Counted from the stretch's first letter, positions 1 through 8,820 are shown. The stretch: 64,000 nucleotides of DNA from Lentilactobacillus buchneri (GCF_018314255.1 NZ_CP073066.1:1736001-1800000), one strand, 5' to 3'. A program made the numbers and translations. Notes: generated by a model from the sequence alone, not told the origin.

Positions 1-2
1 TC

Positions 3-1709
3 TACAATGTTGAAGGAAATGGTTACACACCAATTGGCGATTTCATCAGGGATGATGGCACTCCAAGCGATCCTAAAGATTACCAGCGGTTCTTAGAAGT
101 CGCTGTCTTAAATAATGAAGCTGAAATTAAACCGGATACCAAGCAAAATTGGCGGCCGTTTGGTAACCCAACCGATGTTTCCTTAGTCGTGCTGGGAGCT
201 AAAGATAACGTCAAACGCGACGTGCTGTTGGAAGATAAGGGTGATCGGGACATCGATATTGTCCGAATCCTCCCATTTGACAGTACGCGGAAGATGATGA
301 CCGTTGTGATTAAAGAAAATGGCCGGTACTACAGTTTGACCAAGGGCGCGCCGGATGTGATCAAGCCATTGACCAAATCGACCATGATTGATGGGCAGCC
401 GGTTCCAATTGCTTCAGTGGCCGCAAATATTGAAAAAACCATGCTGGCATTTGCCAAGGATGCCTTACGGACGATCTCAATTACTCAGCGGGAGATTTCC
501 AAAGAAGATGCCTTGAACGCATCCAGTGCCGAATTGGAACGTGAACTGACCTTTCTTGGGCTGGTGGGGATCATTGATCCGCCGCGTGAGGAAGTCAAAG
601 CGTCTGTTCGCAAATTAACTCAAGCATCGGTCAACGTTGTCATGATCACAGGTGACCACGCGATGACCGCCAAGGCAATTGCCAAACAGCTGGGAATTAT
701 CGAGTCCGATGACGCCCGGGTGATTACCGGCCGTGACTTGGAAGACATGGATGACCAACAGCTGGCAGACGTGGTGTTGGACACGCGGGTATACGCCAGG
801 GTAACGCCAGAACACAAGCAGCGGATTATTAAACAACTGCAGGCCCATGAGCAGGTTGTTGGGATGACCGGTGACGGCATTAACGATGCTCCGGCACTGA
901 AAGCCGCTGATATTGGTATCGCGATGGGAATCAATGGGACGGAAGTGACCAAAGATGCCGCCGATTTGATCTTGCTGGATGATAAATTTACCACCATTGA
1001 GAAGTCGGTTGAGTCGGGCAGAACGATTTTTGCCAACATTTTGAATTTTATGAGACATGAACTGACGACCAATGTTGCTGAAGTGCTGTCATTATTGCTG
1101 GGAGTCTTCTTGATTACTTCTTCCATTGGAAATATCACCGAAGTGACACCAACTCTGACAGCGTTGATGGTTCTGTGGGTCAATATGATCAGTGATTCAC
1201 TGCCATCGTTTGCACTGGGCTATGATGAAGCCGAATCAGATGTGATGCAGCAGCGTCCCCGTGATACCAAACAATCTATTTTGGCAAATGGGATGCTGCG
1301 GCGGGTTCTGTTCCGTGGTGGCGTGATGGGCGCAATGGTCTTTCTGGCTTTCATTTGGGCAGCATCACAGGGCTATACGGTCGCTCAAAGTCAGACGATT
1401 GCCTTTCTGACATTGGTATTCGGGCAGTTATGGCACGTTTATGATGCCAGAAGTGTGAATACGTTGTTCGATCGAAATCCGTTTTCCAATTCAAGATTAA
1501 CGTTGGCGGTCGGGTTTGCGGCGACATCCTCAATCTTGGTGACGTTGATGCCATTTTTCAATAATGTGATGGGAACCGCGCCATTAACGATGACGATGTA
1601 CGTGTTGATTATCCTGATTTCTGCGGTACCAACTTTTGTGATTTCTGGAATTAAGAAATTCATGGGTCGAAATCGTACCGAATCAGTGGCTGTTACTCAA
1701 GCAAATTAA
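3..1709 (+). CDS. P-type cation-transporting ATPase, C-terminal part (5' end outside window)
   Basis: The frame is open to the left edge, so the gene starts before the window; the Met codon at 189 is internal. What is visible is the nucleotide-binding domain (KGAP at about 346), the phosphorylation-domain motifs TGDH (about 648) and TGDGINDAP (about 867), and then the C-terminal membrane helices. The DKTGT phosphorylation motif would lie upstream and is not seen. NVAEVLSLLLG followed by LWVNMISDSLPSFALG resembles M5/M6 of P2-type (Ca2+/Mn2+ or Na+/K+-like) pumps, so ATP-driven cation transport across the plasma membrane is expected; the ion cannot be fixed. The gene ends at a long hairpin shared with the convergent greA-like gene. 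Confidence 0.93.
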   Translation, partial: YNVEGNGYTPIGDFIRDDGTPSDPKDYQRFLEVAVLNNEAEIKPDTKQNWRPFGNPTDVSLVVLGAKDNVKRDVLLEDKGDRDIDIVRILPFDSTRKMMTVVIKENGRYYSLTKGAPDVIKPLTKSTMIDGQPVPIASVAANIEKTMLAFAKDALRTISITQREISKEDALNASSAELERELTFLGLVGIIDPPREEVKASVRKLTQASVNVVMITGDHAMTAKAIAKQLGIIESDDARVITGRDLEDMDDQQLADVVLDTRVYARVTPEHKQRIIKQLQAHEQVVGMTGDGINDAPALKAADIGIAMGINGTEVTKDAADLILLDDKFTTIEKSVESGRTIFANILNFMRHELTTNVAEVLSLLLGVFLITSSIGNITEVTPTLTALMVLWVNMISDSLPSFALGYDEAESDVMQQRPRDTKQSILANGMLRRVLFRGGVMGAMVFLAFIWAASQGYTVAQSQTIAFLTLVFGQLWHVYDARSVNTLFDRNPFSNSRLTLAVGFAATSSILVTLMPFFNNVMGTAPLTMTMYVLIILISAVPTFVISGIKKFMGRNRTESVAVTQAN

Positions 1710-1722
1710 TATAGAACAAAAA

Positions 1723-1791
1723 CAATCTAAGATTAAGTCTGGTAAGAAAGCTGACAGCCGTCAATTTCTCACTGGAACTAATCTTAGATTG
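1723..1791. terminator. Long bidirectional hairpin between P-type ATPase and greA-like gene
   Basis: CAATCTAAGATTA (1723-1735) pairs perfectly with TAATCTTAGATTG (1779-1791). The pairing continues imperfectly inwards to a stem of about 33 positions. It fills the space between two convergent genes and lies 2 bp from the greA-like stop codon, so it probably ends transcription in both directions. It lacks a long U-run. Confidence 0.7.
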
Positions 1792-1792
1792 T

Positions 1793-2260
1793 TTAGATTG
1801 AGATGGAAATGATTTTAATTTTGTAAGTGACTTGCGGCGCGGAGACAGTGACAATGTCGCCGGAATGGTGGTTCAGTAGTGCCGAACCGATGGGAGAGGC
1901 GATTGAAATTTTACCGTGGTCAATATCAACTTCCGGCGTGCCGACAATTTCATACGTTTCAGTTGAGTGGTCATCCAGAAATTCAAATTTGACCGTCTTA
2001 CCAACTTCCACGGTATCATTGTTCGATGGGGTATAAACCTGGGCGTACTGGAGCTGTTTTCGTAAGAATCGCAATCGGCTCTCCAGGTGGCGAAGATCTC
2101 GCTTAGCGGCACTGTACTCGGCGTTTTCGGAAAGATCACCAAGCGCTCTTGCATCCGCCAAACTTTTGATCTTAGCGGGCCGGGAATTTTCAAGCTCACG
2201 AATTTCAGATTCAATTTGTTCGTAGCCAAACTTGGTAATTTTGTTGAAATGAGGTTCCAT
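1793..2260 (-). CDS. greA: GreA/GreB-family transcript cleavage factor
   Basis: This 155-residue protein has the family's usual length and layout: an N-terminal coiled coil and a C-terminal FKBP-like domain. The tip motif GDLSENAEY (about residues 42-50) carries the conserved acidic residues that reach the RNA polymerase active site and stimulate cleavage of backtracked RNA. The basic stretch following it (AAKRDLRHLESRLRFLRKQL) is typical of the second helix. The start at 2260 has a good upstream GGAGG. Lactobacilli often have more than one Gre protein; whether this is the main GreA or a paralogue cannot be decided here. It is monocistronic and convergent with the P-type ATPase. Confidence 0.9.
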   Translation of the reverse strand: MEPHFNKITKFGYEQIESEIRELENSRPAKIKSLADARALGDLSENAEYSAAKRDLRHLESRLRFLRKQLQYAQVYTPSNNDTVEVGKTVKFEFLDDHSTETYEIVGTPEVDIDHGKISIASPIGSALLNHHSGDIVTVSAPQVTYKIKIISISI

Positions 2261-2474
2261 GAATGTATCCCTCCTGACATTTTTAAGTATACAACATGTC
2301 TAAATTATAGCCAATTAAACTAATTACTTATAAAAATCGGCGAAATTTCCAACATTTTTATTGAAAATAACGGCGATTTAGTCGCAAAATTACCAGACTG
2401 AAACCTTGTTTTATAAGCGTTTGTTGATGATATGTTATGGGAATATTACCAAATCCCTATTTGGTTTAACAAGG

Positions 2475-2503
2475 TTGTAATTTTCTGGACACGTCTCTGT
2501 AAA
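2475..2503 (+). promoter_or_regulatory. Candidate promoter of the secreted wall protein gene
   Basis: TTGTAA (2475-2480), 17 bases, then TGTAAA (2498-2503) lies 56 bp before the start codon. The two overlapping TGTAAT/TGTAAA hexamers, 22 bp apart, resemble WalR half-sites, which in Firmicutes control wall hydrolases, but the usual 11-bp spacing is not met. The 2281-2474 stretch is AT-rich with a small CCAAAT/ATTTGG palindrome near 2449 and no gene. Confidence 0.35.
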
Positions 2504-2558
2504 TAGGTTGGAGTATATTTTTCACTGTTGATTAAACACGAAAGGAAAAATATATTTC

Positions 2559-2909
2559 ATGAGACTTAAAAAGATCATTATCGCATTAATGACTGCATTA
2601 ACTTTCTACGGCACAATGAACGTTGCCGCATCCACTGAAATCGCTGAAGCTAAGGCTACTAAAGTATACAAATCAAACTTATCAAAGGCTAATCAAAAAG
2701 CCAAGAACTGGATCGCCTACCACGAATCACGCGGTTCATACCATGCCAGAAATGGCCGCTACATCGGTCGTTACCAATTAAGCGCTTCATATCTTCACGG
2801 TAACTACTCAAAGAGCAACCAGGAAAAAGTTGCTGACCATTACGTTAGTCAGCGGTACGGCAGCTGGGTCAATGCTAAGAAGCATTGGAAGGCTTATGGC
2901 TGGTACTAA
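2559..2909 (+). CDS. Small secreted APF/transglycosylase-like protein
   Basis: This 116-residue precursor has a signal peptide (MRLKK plus a hydrophobic stretch, cleavage likely near residues 25-33). The mature domain begins AKNWIAYHESRGSY and ends YGSWVNAKKHWKAYGWY. This pattern (WIA..ESRGSY, ARNG.YIGRYQLS, HYV..RYGSW, GWY end) matches the C-terminal domain of lactobacillus aggregation-promoting factor proteins, which resembles a lysozyme-like fold with the Glu of HESRG at the catalytic position. There is no LysM domain, so it is a minimal version. A role in wall turnover or cell shape is inferred. It has its own promoter region and a strong terminator. Confidence 0.82.
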   Translation: MRLKKIIIALMTALTFYGTMNVAASTEIAEAKATKVYKSNLSKANQKAKNWIAYHESRGSYHARNGRYIGRYQLSASYLHGNYSKSNQEKVADHYVSQRYGSWVNAKKHWKAYGWY

Positions 2910-2931
2910 GCTATAATACGAATATGTTAAG

Positions 2932-2979
2932 AGATCAAATGATGAACAACACTTGTTCATTGTTTGGTCTTTCTTTTTG
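2932..2979 (+). terminator. Rho-independent terminator after the secreted wall protein
   Basis: The 18-base arms 2932-2949 and 2953-2970 (with one or two wobble pairs) enclose a 3-base loop and are followed by a T-rich run at 2971-2978. Confidence 0.9.
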
Positions 2980-3031
2980 CTTATTGATTGAATTTGAGCC
3001 TCCTTCAAAATTGTAACCGCTGTAATGAACC

Positions 3032-3110
3032 ATTATTCGGAATCTCCGTTGTGATTCCTCAAAATTCATGTTAATATAAAATTATTGTTTTAAACACGAA
3101 TAAAAAGGAG
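3032..3110 (+). promoter_or_regulatory. Promoter, ribosome binding site and possible PurR boxes of the xanthine permease
   Basis: TTGTGA (3049-3054), 17 bases, TAATAT (3072-3077) and the ribosome site AAGGAG (3105-3110) are well placed. AGATTCCGAATAAT on the minus strand (3032-3045) and TAAACACGAATAAA (3091-3104) each resemble the PurR box core CCGAAC with mismatches. No purine riboswitch consensus was found. Confidence 0.5.
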
Positions 3111-3116
3111 AACATA

Positions 3117-4421
3117 ATGGAAAATGTTTCTGTTCCAGGCAAGAAATCACCTGTTCGTAATGCAATTTTAGGTTTTCAACACTTACTCGCCATGTATTCT
3201 GGCGATATTTTGGTACCGTTATTAATTGGTGGGGCACTGGGATTCAATGCCGCTCAGATGACCTATTTGGTATCGATGGATATTTTCATGTGTGGCGTGG
3301 CGACATTGCTTCAGATCCGCAGAACGCCGATTACCGGGATTGGGTTGCCGGTTGTTCTAGGGTGTGCGGTCGAGTACGTTGCACCGCTACAGTCGATTGG
3401 GAAGAATTTTGGCTTGGGTTATATGTATGGCGGGATTATCGTCGCTGGGTTATTTATTATCCTCATTGCCAAGCCATTTGCGCACATGCGTAAGTACTTC
3501 CCATTGGTTGTGACCGGCTCTTTGATCACACTGATTGGTTTTACCTTGATGCCGGTGGCTTTTCAAAACATCGGGGGTGGGGATGCCACTGCCAAAGCAT
3601 TTGGTAATCCGACGCACCTATTCCTTGGCTTCTTCACAGCGCTTGTCATTATTGTCTTAAACATTTGGGCTAAGGGATTTTTGAAGCAAATTTCAATTTT
3701 AATTGGTATCTTGGTGGGTTCAATTGTTGCCATCTTGATGGGGACGGTTGATTTCGCCGCCGTTGGCCAAGCTCACTGGGCTCAGTTGCCACAGTTCTTC
3801 TACTTTGGTGTGCCGAAGTTTGAATGGTCGTCGATTGCCACCCTGATTTTGGCCGCTTTCACCTGTATGATCGAATCAACCGGCGTTTACTTTGCCTTAA
3901 GCGACATTACCGGCCGGAAGTTGGAAGACCGCGATCTTGAACACGGTTATCGTTCAGAAGGAATTGCTGCCATTTTGGGTGGGGTCTTTAATACCTTCCC
4001 ATACTCCACTTTCTCTCAGAACGTCGGAATTGTTCAACTTTCAGGAATCAAAAAGTTAACGCCAATTTATTACTCAGCATTCATGCTGATGATTTTGGGA
4101 TTGATCCCCAAGTTTGGCGCCATCGCAACATTAATTCCCGCTTCCGTATTGGGCGGCGCAATGCTGGTCATGTTTGGAATGGTGGGTGCTCAAGGAATCA
4201 AGATGCTCTCACAAGTGAAGCTCAATAACAAGAATCTGCTGATCATTGCCGTTTCGATCGGGCTTGGCTTGGGAGTTACCACGCAACCCAATTTGTTCCA
4301 GTACTTACCAGCAACCGTTCAAGTAATCATGAGTAACGGAATGGTGGTCGGAAGCTTTACCGCTGTGATTTTAAACATCTTATTGAACCACACAGCTTTG
4401 AGCAAAAAAGTTGAAGAATAA
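3117..4421 (+). CDS. pbuX: Xanthine permease (NCS2 nucleobase:cation symporter)
   Basis: This 434-residue polytopic membrane protein belongs to the NCS2 family. GFQHLLAMYSGDILVPLLIG near the N-terminus and the signature NTFPYSTFSQNVGIVQLSG (about residues 299-317) are those of xanthine/urate-type members rather than uracil permeases. It should import xanthine with a proton for purine salvage. It is monocistronic, between its own promoter and a terminator. Purine control would fit with guaC and purA elsewhere in the window, but the PurR boxes are only tentative. Confidence 0.88.
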   Translation: MENVSVPGKKSPVRNAILGFQHLLAMYSGDILVPLLIGGALGFNAAQMTYLVSMDIFMCGVATLLQIRRTPITGIGLPVVLGCAVEYVAPLQSIGKNFGLGYMYGGIIVAGLFIILIAKPFAHMRKYFPLVVTGSLITLIGFTLMPVAFQNIGGGDATAKAFGNPTHLFLGFFTALVIIVLNIWAKGFLKQISILIGILVGSIVAILMGTVDFAAVGQAHWAQLPQFFYFGVPKFEWSSIATLILAAFTCMIESTGVYFALSDITGRKLEDRDLEHGYRSEGIAAILGGVFNTFPYSTFSQNVGIVQLSGIKKLTPIYYSAFMLMILGLIPKFGAIATLIPASVLGGAMLVMFGMVGAQGIKMLSQVKLNNKNLLIIAVSIGLGLGVTTQPNLFQYLPATVQVIMSNGMVVGSFTAVILNILLNHTALSKKVEE

Positions 4422-4443
4422 TTTAATTAAATCAATAATAAAA

Positions 4444-4473
4444 GGCCAGCGAGTTAATCGCTGGTCTTTTTTT
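4444..4473 (+). terminator. Rho-independent terminator of the xanthine permease
   Basis: GGCCAGCG (4444-4451) pairs with CGCTGGTC (4459-4466), followed by seven Ts. Confidence 0.93.
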
Positions 4474-4494
4474 GGTTAACGACTGTCTCAGAAA

Positions 4495-5427
4495 TTATCG
4501 TTTTGGAACGTATTCTTCGACATATTCAGAAATGATATTAAGCAAATCAGTCACTGGTTCTGACGTCTGTTTGTTCTTGATGAATGAAATACCAAAGTTG
4601 GCTGTCAGGACATCCGTTGGAATCTCGATGACGTTGATGTGTTTCTTCTGTTCATCAGTCAAACGACGTGGGTTGGCAAATGGTTCCGGCGTGATGATTG
4701 CTCCGACATGTTCCAATGCGAGATCGGAAGCCAAGTGCAGGTCGGGAACTTCGACGCTGATTTCAGCTGAAACGCCAATGTCGTTCAGGAAGCTGGTGAC
4801 CAATCGTTGGTAGTTATCTTCTTGCGGTGTACCGATGAATTCTTCACCTGAAAGCTTGGTAAGGTCAAGATCTTCATAATTCAAGAAGACTTTATCAGGA
4901 TCATACAGCTTGGAAGTTTCAGGAATAATTAAAACCAATGGTAATTGGGCGATTGGTTTGTATTCGACCTTGTGGCTTTGAAGCGCATGGCCAATGAAAA
5001 AGTCGAGGGTTCCTGACAAGAGCCGTTTTTCGGCGTCTCGACTGGTCATTCTGGTGATTTGCGCATGAATATTAGGGTACTTGTTATAGAACCGGACCAG
5101 AACCGGTTTGTATAAGTCGTTGGTCACAACCTCATTGGAAGCAATGGTTAAATGGCCGTATTTGAACTGTGACAGGTGCGTCATTTCGCGATCCAAGTTG
5201 GCTCGCAGTCGGTTTTCTTCCTGTAAAAAAGCCAGAAGTCGTTCGCCGGCGTACGTCAGCTGGATTGGATGAGATGATCGATCAATCAATTTAACACCAA
5301 AGTTCACTTCGGCATTTTTGATAACCCGACTGATATAAGGCTGGGTAACAAATAATGCCTGGGCAGCTTTGGACATATTTCCTTGTGCCTTGATTTCTTC
5401 AAGAAACGAAAGTAATTTGCTGTTCAT
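4495..5427 (-). CDS. LysR-family transcriptional regulator
   Basis: This 310-residue protein has the LysR layout. The N-terminal winged helix-turn-helix contains MSKAAQALFVTQPYISRVIKNAE, and a linker helix leads to a periplasmic-binding-like effector domain from about residue 90 to the end. It is transcribed away from the GH65 phosphorylase gene, with 346 bp between them, so it could control that gene or itself. The effector is not known. The ribosome site AAAGGAG precedes the start at 5427. Confidence 0.9.
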   Translation of the reverse strand: MNSKLLSFLEEIKAQGNMSKAAQALFVTQPYISRVIKNAEVNFGVKLIDRSSHPIQLTYAGERLLAFLQEENRLRANLDREMTHLSQFKYGHLTIASNEVVTNDLYKPVLVRFYNKYPNIHAQITRMTSRDAEKRLLSGTLDFFIGHALQSHKVEYKPIAQLPLVLIIPETSKLYDPDKVFLNYEDLDLTKLSGEEFIGTPQEDNYQRLVTSFLNDIGVSAEISVEVPDLHLASDLALEHVGAIITPEPFANPRRLTDEQKKHINVIEIPTDVLTANFGISFIKNKQTSEPVTDLLNIISEYVEEYVPKR

Positions 5428-5643
5428 AATGTAATTCTCCTTTGAAGACCTCTCGCCTTTAGTTTATCTTCTAACCAGATTATATGATATTCTAGTAATA
5501 TATGCATGAATAGTGACTTCTAATGTTGGTATTCCACAAAAAAGCTACAATCAAGTATAGCAATTCCCCGTGCGCCAGTAAAGGACATGAACCTTTTAGC
5601 CCGGGTATTATAGTAATCTTAAGATTTCATTATTTATATTACC

Positions 5644-5663
5644 ATTAGGTACTAGTACCTAAT
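5644..5663. promoter_or_regulatory. Perfect 20-bp palindrome in the LysR/GH65 intergenic region
   Basis: ATTAGGTACTAGTACCTAAT is a perfect inverted repeat without spacer, 111 bp before the GH65 start. It has no U-run and lies between divergent genes, so an operator is more likely than a terminator. It is not a cre site and lacks the LysR T-N11-A core. Nothing else gene-like was seen in 5428-5773. Confidence 0.55.
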
Positions 5664-5705
5664 CGTTATCAGTGAAGAAACAAATCATGCTTTTTTCTCG
5701 TTGAA

Positions 5706-5714
5706 TGGTAAAAT
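5706..5714 (+). promoter_or_regulatory. Extended -10 promoter of the GH65 gene
   Basis: TGGTAAAAT is an extended -10 element 60 bp before the start. No clear -35 hexamer is visible. The palindrome at 5644-5663 lies directly upstream. Confidence 0.4.
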
Positions 5715-5773
5715 AGTGTCATAACTTTTATCCCTTAAATGGATACATAGCCTACTAGAAGGGAGTTATCACA

Positions 5774-8089
5774 TTGAGAATTGAACAATCACCTGAATTT
5801 CAAATTCATTTACAAACCTTAAGAAGCAAGGAAGAATTATTTCTCGAAACTATTTATAATGTCGGCAATGGTCACTTTGGCGTCCGCGACTCCAATCCGC
5901 TCCAGGGAAACAACCATGATTATATTGGCTCCCCGGGCTTATTTATTAATGGCTTCTTTGATTACGAAGAAGTCGCCTATGGTGAGAAGTATCGTGGGTA
6001 CCCGGACAATAACCAGGTAATTAACCGGTTATTTGATCCACGCTTTATTCGTATCAAGGTCGGTAACGAAGATTCGTTGACCGATCATTTCAAAGTTGAA
6101 AATATTGATAAGAACTTGGACATGCAGACTGGACTGCTGCACGAGCTTTTCAGCGTCACGACTCCTGGCAACCGGAATTTTAATCTGGTGGTTGAAAGCT
6201 TTGCCAGCCTGAGCAAGCTGAATGTATACGGAGTCCGATATTCTGTGATTCCAACCAACTTTTCCGATGAAATCGAAGTGATCAAAGTTCACGATTACGT
6301 CAACCAAACTGTTCACCAGCAGGATGAAGACGTCCGCGTCAGCACTGATCTGGGGCAAATGCAGCTGGACTTTATTCCTGATAACGGCCAACCCAGTTAC
6401 TTGGTAACCACTTTTCGAAGCCAGCAGGGAGCGATTATCACCTACCAAGCCAGTGAGAATTTTGCCCCGAACCCGCCAATTGAATATTTCAGAGACGATA
6501 ATCATCACTACGGTTATCGGAGTAAATATTACGCCAAATCGGGCAGCGCCAAAGACTTTGAATTTTTGTTTGCGATTGGCGATATCCATCCACTGGTCAA
6601 TGCCAATATGTATTCCGATCAGTACCTGTCATCGCTGAATAATTACATTAATGACACCACGTTCAAATCAGAATTGATGGCTTCGGCACAAGTTTGGCAG
6701 ACTTTTTGGCTCCACAGCGACGTTGAAATCGATGGCGATCCTGCTTTGCAGCTGTGCGTGCGTTTCAATTTGTTTGAGCTTAACCAGTCAGCTGGGCGAG
6801 ATGCCTTAACCAGTATTCCAGCCAAAGGACTGACTGGTAATGGCTATGGCGGTCATTTCTTCTGGGACACCGAGATCTTCATGCTGCCGTTTTTCACTTA
6901 CACCCAACCGGAAGTTGCCAAGGATCTATTGATGTTTCGCTATCACACACTTCAAATTGCCAAGGAGCAGGCCAGCGACTTTGGTCTTGGCAAAGGCGCC
7001 ATGTATCCCTGGCGGACAATCAACGGTTATGAATCCAGTGCTTACTGGCTGGCAGGCCAGGCGCAGTTCCACATTAACGCTGATATTGCCTTTGCCGTCG
7101 AACAATATTATGAGATTACCAGTGACGATGACTTTATCCGTGATTATGGATTTGAAATTATTTTGGAAACTGCCCGATTTTGGATGGAGTACGGCAACTA
7201 TGCCGAACTTGACGGCAAGCGCCAATTTGTCCTCAACCGGGTCACCGGTCCGGATGAATATAGTGCCTTAGTTGACAATAACTACTACACCAACGTATTG
7301 GCCCAGAGTAACCTCCGTTTGGCAGTCAAATATGTTCGCAAGTTCAAGGGCGACGACGGCATTTTGAGTCGACTTCACGTTACTGACGACGAGATCGACG
7401 CTATGGAAAAGGCCGCCAATGCCATGTATCTGCCTTATGACAAGGAGAAGAACGTTAAGCTGCAGTTCCAAAACTTTGAACAGCTTCCGAAAATGGATAT
7501 TTCTGCCATTGATCAAAGCATGTTCCCATTGCTCTTACACTATCATCCATTAATGTTGTACCGTCACCAAGTTAATAAGCAGGCTGATACGATCATGGTT
7601 GATTTTATGTTCCCTGAAGGCAACACCTTGGATCAGCTAAAAGCCGACTATGAATTCTATGAACCAATCACTACCCACGATTCCAGCCTCTCTAAGGCGA
7701 TCTACGCGATTATTGCGGCTCGGATCGGTAAGGATCAGCAAGCCTACAACTTCTTCTCTCAGGCCGTTCAGACGGATCTGATGGATGTTCATCATAATAC
7801 TAAAAATGGCATTCACGCCGGGAGTTTGGGCGCTGCATGGGAAGGGATCATGTACGGCTTCGCAGGAATCGTCAATAATGCGACGAGTTTTAGCCTCGAG
7901 CCCCATTTACCATCTACTTGGAACTGCCTGAAGTTCAAGGTTCATCTCTATGGGAATGAATTTAAATTTACGATTTATCAAGACTCGGTTGAAGTCGAGC
8001 TGCTGAGCGGTGAGGGGACAGATATCACCGTTTATAGCCATCGTAAACACCTCACTCCGGACAATAACCGCGAAACTTGGCAATACTAA
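5774..8089 (+). CDS. Glycoside hydrolase family 65 phosphorylase (maltose phosphorylase type)
   Basis: This 771-residue protein starts at TTG, with AGAAGGGAG eight bases upstream. It has the GH65 layout: an N-terminal beta-sandwich, an alpha6/alpha6 barrel and a small C-terminal beta domain. GHFFWDTEIFMLPFF (about residues 358-372) and GPDEY with Glu495 as the expected general acid are diagnostic. The enzyme should split an alpha-glucobiose with phosphate into beta-glucose 1-phosphate and glucose in the cytoplasm. Maltose is the commonest substrate in lactobacilli, but trehalose and kojibiose enzymes look alike. Unusually, no beta-phosphoglucomutase, mutarotase or sugar transporter gene is adjacent. 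Confidence 0.9.
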   Translation: MRIEQSPEFQIHLQTLRSKEELFLETIYNVGNGHFGVRDSNPLQGNNHDYIGSPGLFINGFFDYEEVAYGEKYRGYPDNNQVINRLFDPRFIRIKVGNEDSLTDHFKVENIDKNLDMQTGLLHELFSVTTPGNRNFNLVVESFASLSKLNVYGVRYSVIPTNFSDEIEVIKVHDYVNQTVHQQDEDVRVSTDLGQMQLDFIPDNGQPSYLVTTFRSQQGAIITYQASENFAPNPPIEYFRDDNHHYGYRSKYYAKSGSAKDFEFLFAIGDIHPLVNANMYSDQYLSSLNNYINDTTFKSELMASAQVWQTFWLHSDVEIDGDPALQLCVRFNLFELNQSAGRDALTSIPAKGLTGNGYGGHFFWDTEIFMLPFFTYTQPEVAKDLLMFRYHTLQIAKEQASDFGLGKGAMYPWRTINGYESSAYWLAGQAQFHINADIAFAVEQYYEITSDDDFIRDYGFEIILETARFWMEYGNYAELDGKRQFVLNRVTGPDEYSALVDNNYYTNVLAQSNLRLAVKYVRKFKGDDGILSRLHVTDDEIDAMEKAANAMYLPYDKEKNVKLQFQNFEQLPKMDISAIDQSMFPLLLHYHPLMLYRHQVNKQADTIMVDFMFPEGNTLDQLKADYEFYEPITTHDSSLSKAIYAIIAARIGKDQQAYNFFSQAVQTDLMDVHHNTKNGIHAGSLGAAWEGIMYGFAGIVNNATSFSLEPHLPSTWNCLKFKVHLYGNEFKFTIYQDSVEVELLSGEGTDITVYSHRKHLTPDNNRETWQY

Positions 8090-8157
8090 ATTTTTTTGAA
8101 GAAAGTCTGAAATATTAACGTCTTTTTTGGAAAACAGGCGAACTTTGGTTTATGATT

Positions 8158-8166
8158 TGTTATGAT
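8158..8166 (+). promoter_or_regulatory. Extended -10 promoter upstream of argR
   Basis: TGTTATGAT is an extended -10 element. TGAATATTTAA follows at about 8195; it shares TGAATATTT with a candidate ARG box before arcA, so autoregulation is possible but unproven. Confidence 0.4.
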
Positions 8167-8266
8167 AGTGTTATGCAAATTCATCGTTGATTGCTGAATA
8201 TTTAAACAAGCCCTTGATCGTTTTGGGCGAGTCAATTTATCTGATGTGAAAGGGATGCACTTTATA

Positions 8267-8755
8267 ATGAAGAAGGAAGCTCGTCAATCCAAAATTGAGC
8301 AGATTATTAATCAATATACCATTACAACACAGGACGAACTGATGGAGAAACTGAAGGTGGCTGGTATTAGCGTCACTCAGGCCACTTTGTCCCGGGATAT
8401 CCGCGAGATGCAGATTGTTAAACAGCCGGATAGTTCAGGCAACTCACGCTACATGATTTTTAAGTCGGGTAACCAAAATGAAATCGAGCGGATGTATCGG
8501 ATGATTAACGGCACGGTAACCGACATTCGCCAGATTCAGTTTGTGAACGTGATTCACACTCAGCCCAGTTATGCCAACCCATTGGCTGCGGTAATCGATG
8601 ATCTCCACATGGAAAATGTTTCCGGAACGTTGGCCGGCTACGATACCATTGTGACTTTCAGCCCGTCCGTAGACTCTGCTCGTGAGATTAATGATTTGTT
8701 TACCAAGCACGCCAATCCAGACTTGCTGGTTTCTTCCATTCAGGATGGGGAATAG
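8267..8755 (+). CDS. argR: ArgR-family arginine regulator
   Basis: The reading frame allows a GTG start at 8246, but ATG 8267 is preferred: it follows GAAAGGGA at good distance and gives MKKEARQ, the normal ArgR beginning (162 residues). The N-terminal winged helix (ISVTQATLSRDIREM) binds DNA; the C-terminal domain forms hexamers and binds arginine. The arginine-binding GDDT motif is here GYDT (in GTLAGYDT), so one of two usual aspartates is a tyrosine. Such departures occur in ADI-linked ArgR paralogues of lactic acid bacteria, which need a partner to sense arginine. It lies 3.7 kb from arcA and ends at a terminator. Confidence 0.88.
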   Translation: MKKEARQSKIEQIINQYTITTQDELMEKLKVAGISVTQATLSRDIREMQIVKQPDSSGNSRYMIFKSGNQNEIERMYRMINGTVTDIRQIQFVNVIHTQPSYANPLAAVIDDLHMENVSGTLAGYDTIVTFSPSVDSAREINDLFTKHANPDLLVSSIQDGE

Positions 8756-8772
8756 GCATTCATAATATAAAA

Positions 8773-8810
8773 AATAAGGCTTTCTCAGCTTTGAGGAAGT
8801 CTTATTTTTT
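8773..8810. terminator. Bidirectional terminator between argR and the YfhO-like gene
   Basis: AATAAGGCTTTCTC pairs with GAGGAAGTCTTATT (two mismatches). A run of Ts follows on the plus strand and the flanking As give a T-run on the minus strand, which suits the convergent genes. Confidence 0.85.
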
Positions 8811-8820
8811 GTGCTGGTAA

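Noticed and set aside
615-1183. Two open frames of 147 and 187 codons on the minus strand
   Set aside because: They lie antisense to the conserved P-type ATPase domains, lack ribosome sites and resemble no protein.
2910-3116. Purine riboswitch upstream of the xanthine permease
   Set aside because: The conserved purine-aptamer loops are not present in the short leader.
6029-6589. Antisense 186-codon frame in the GH65 gene
   Set aside because: It is a shadow of the strongly conserved phosphorylase frame.
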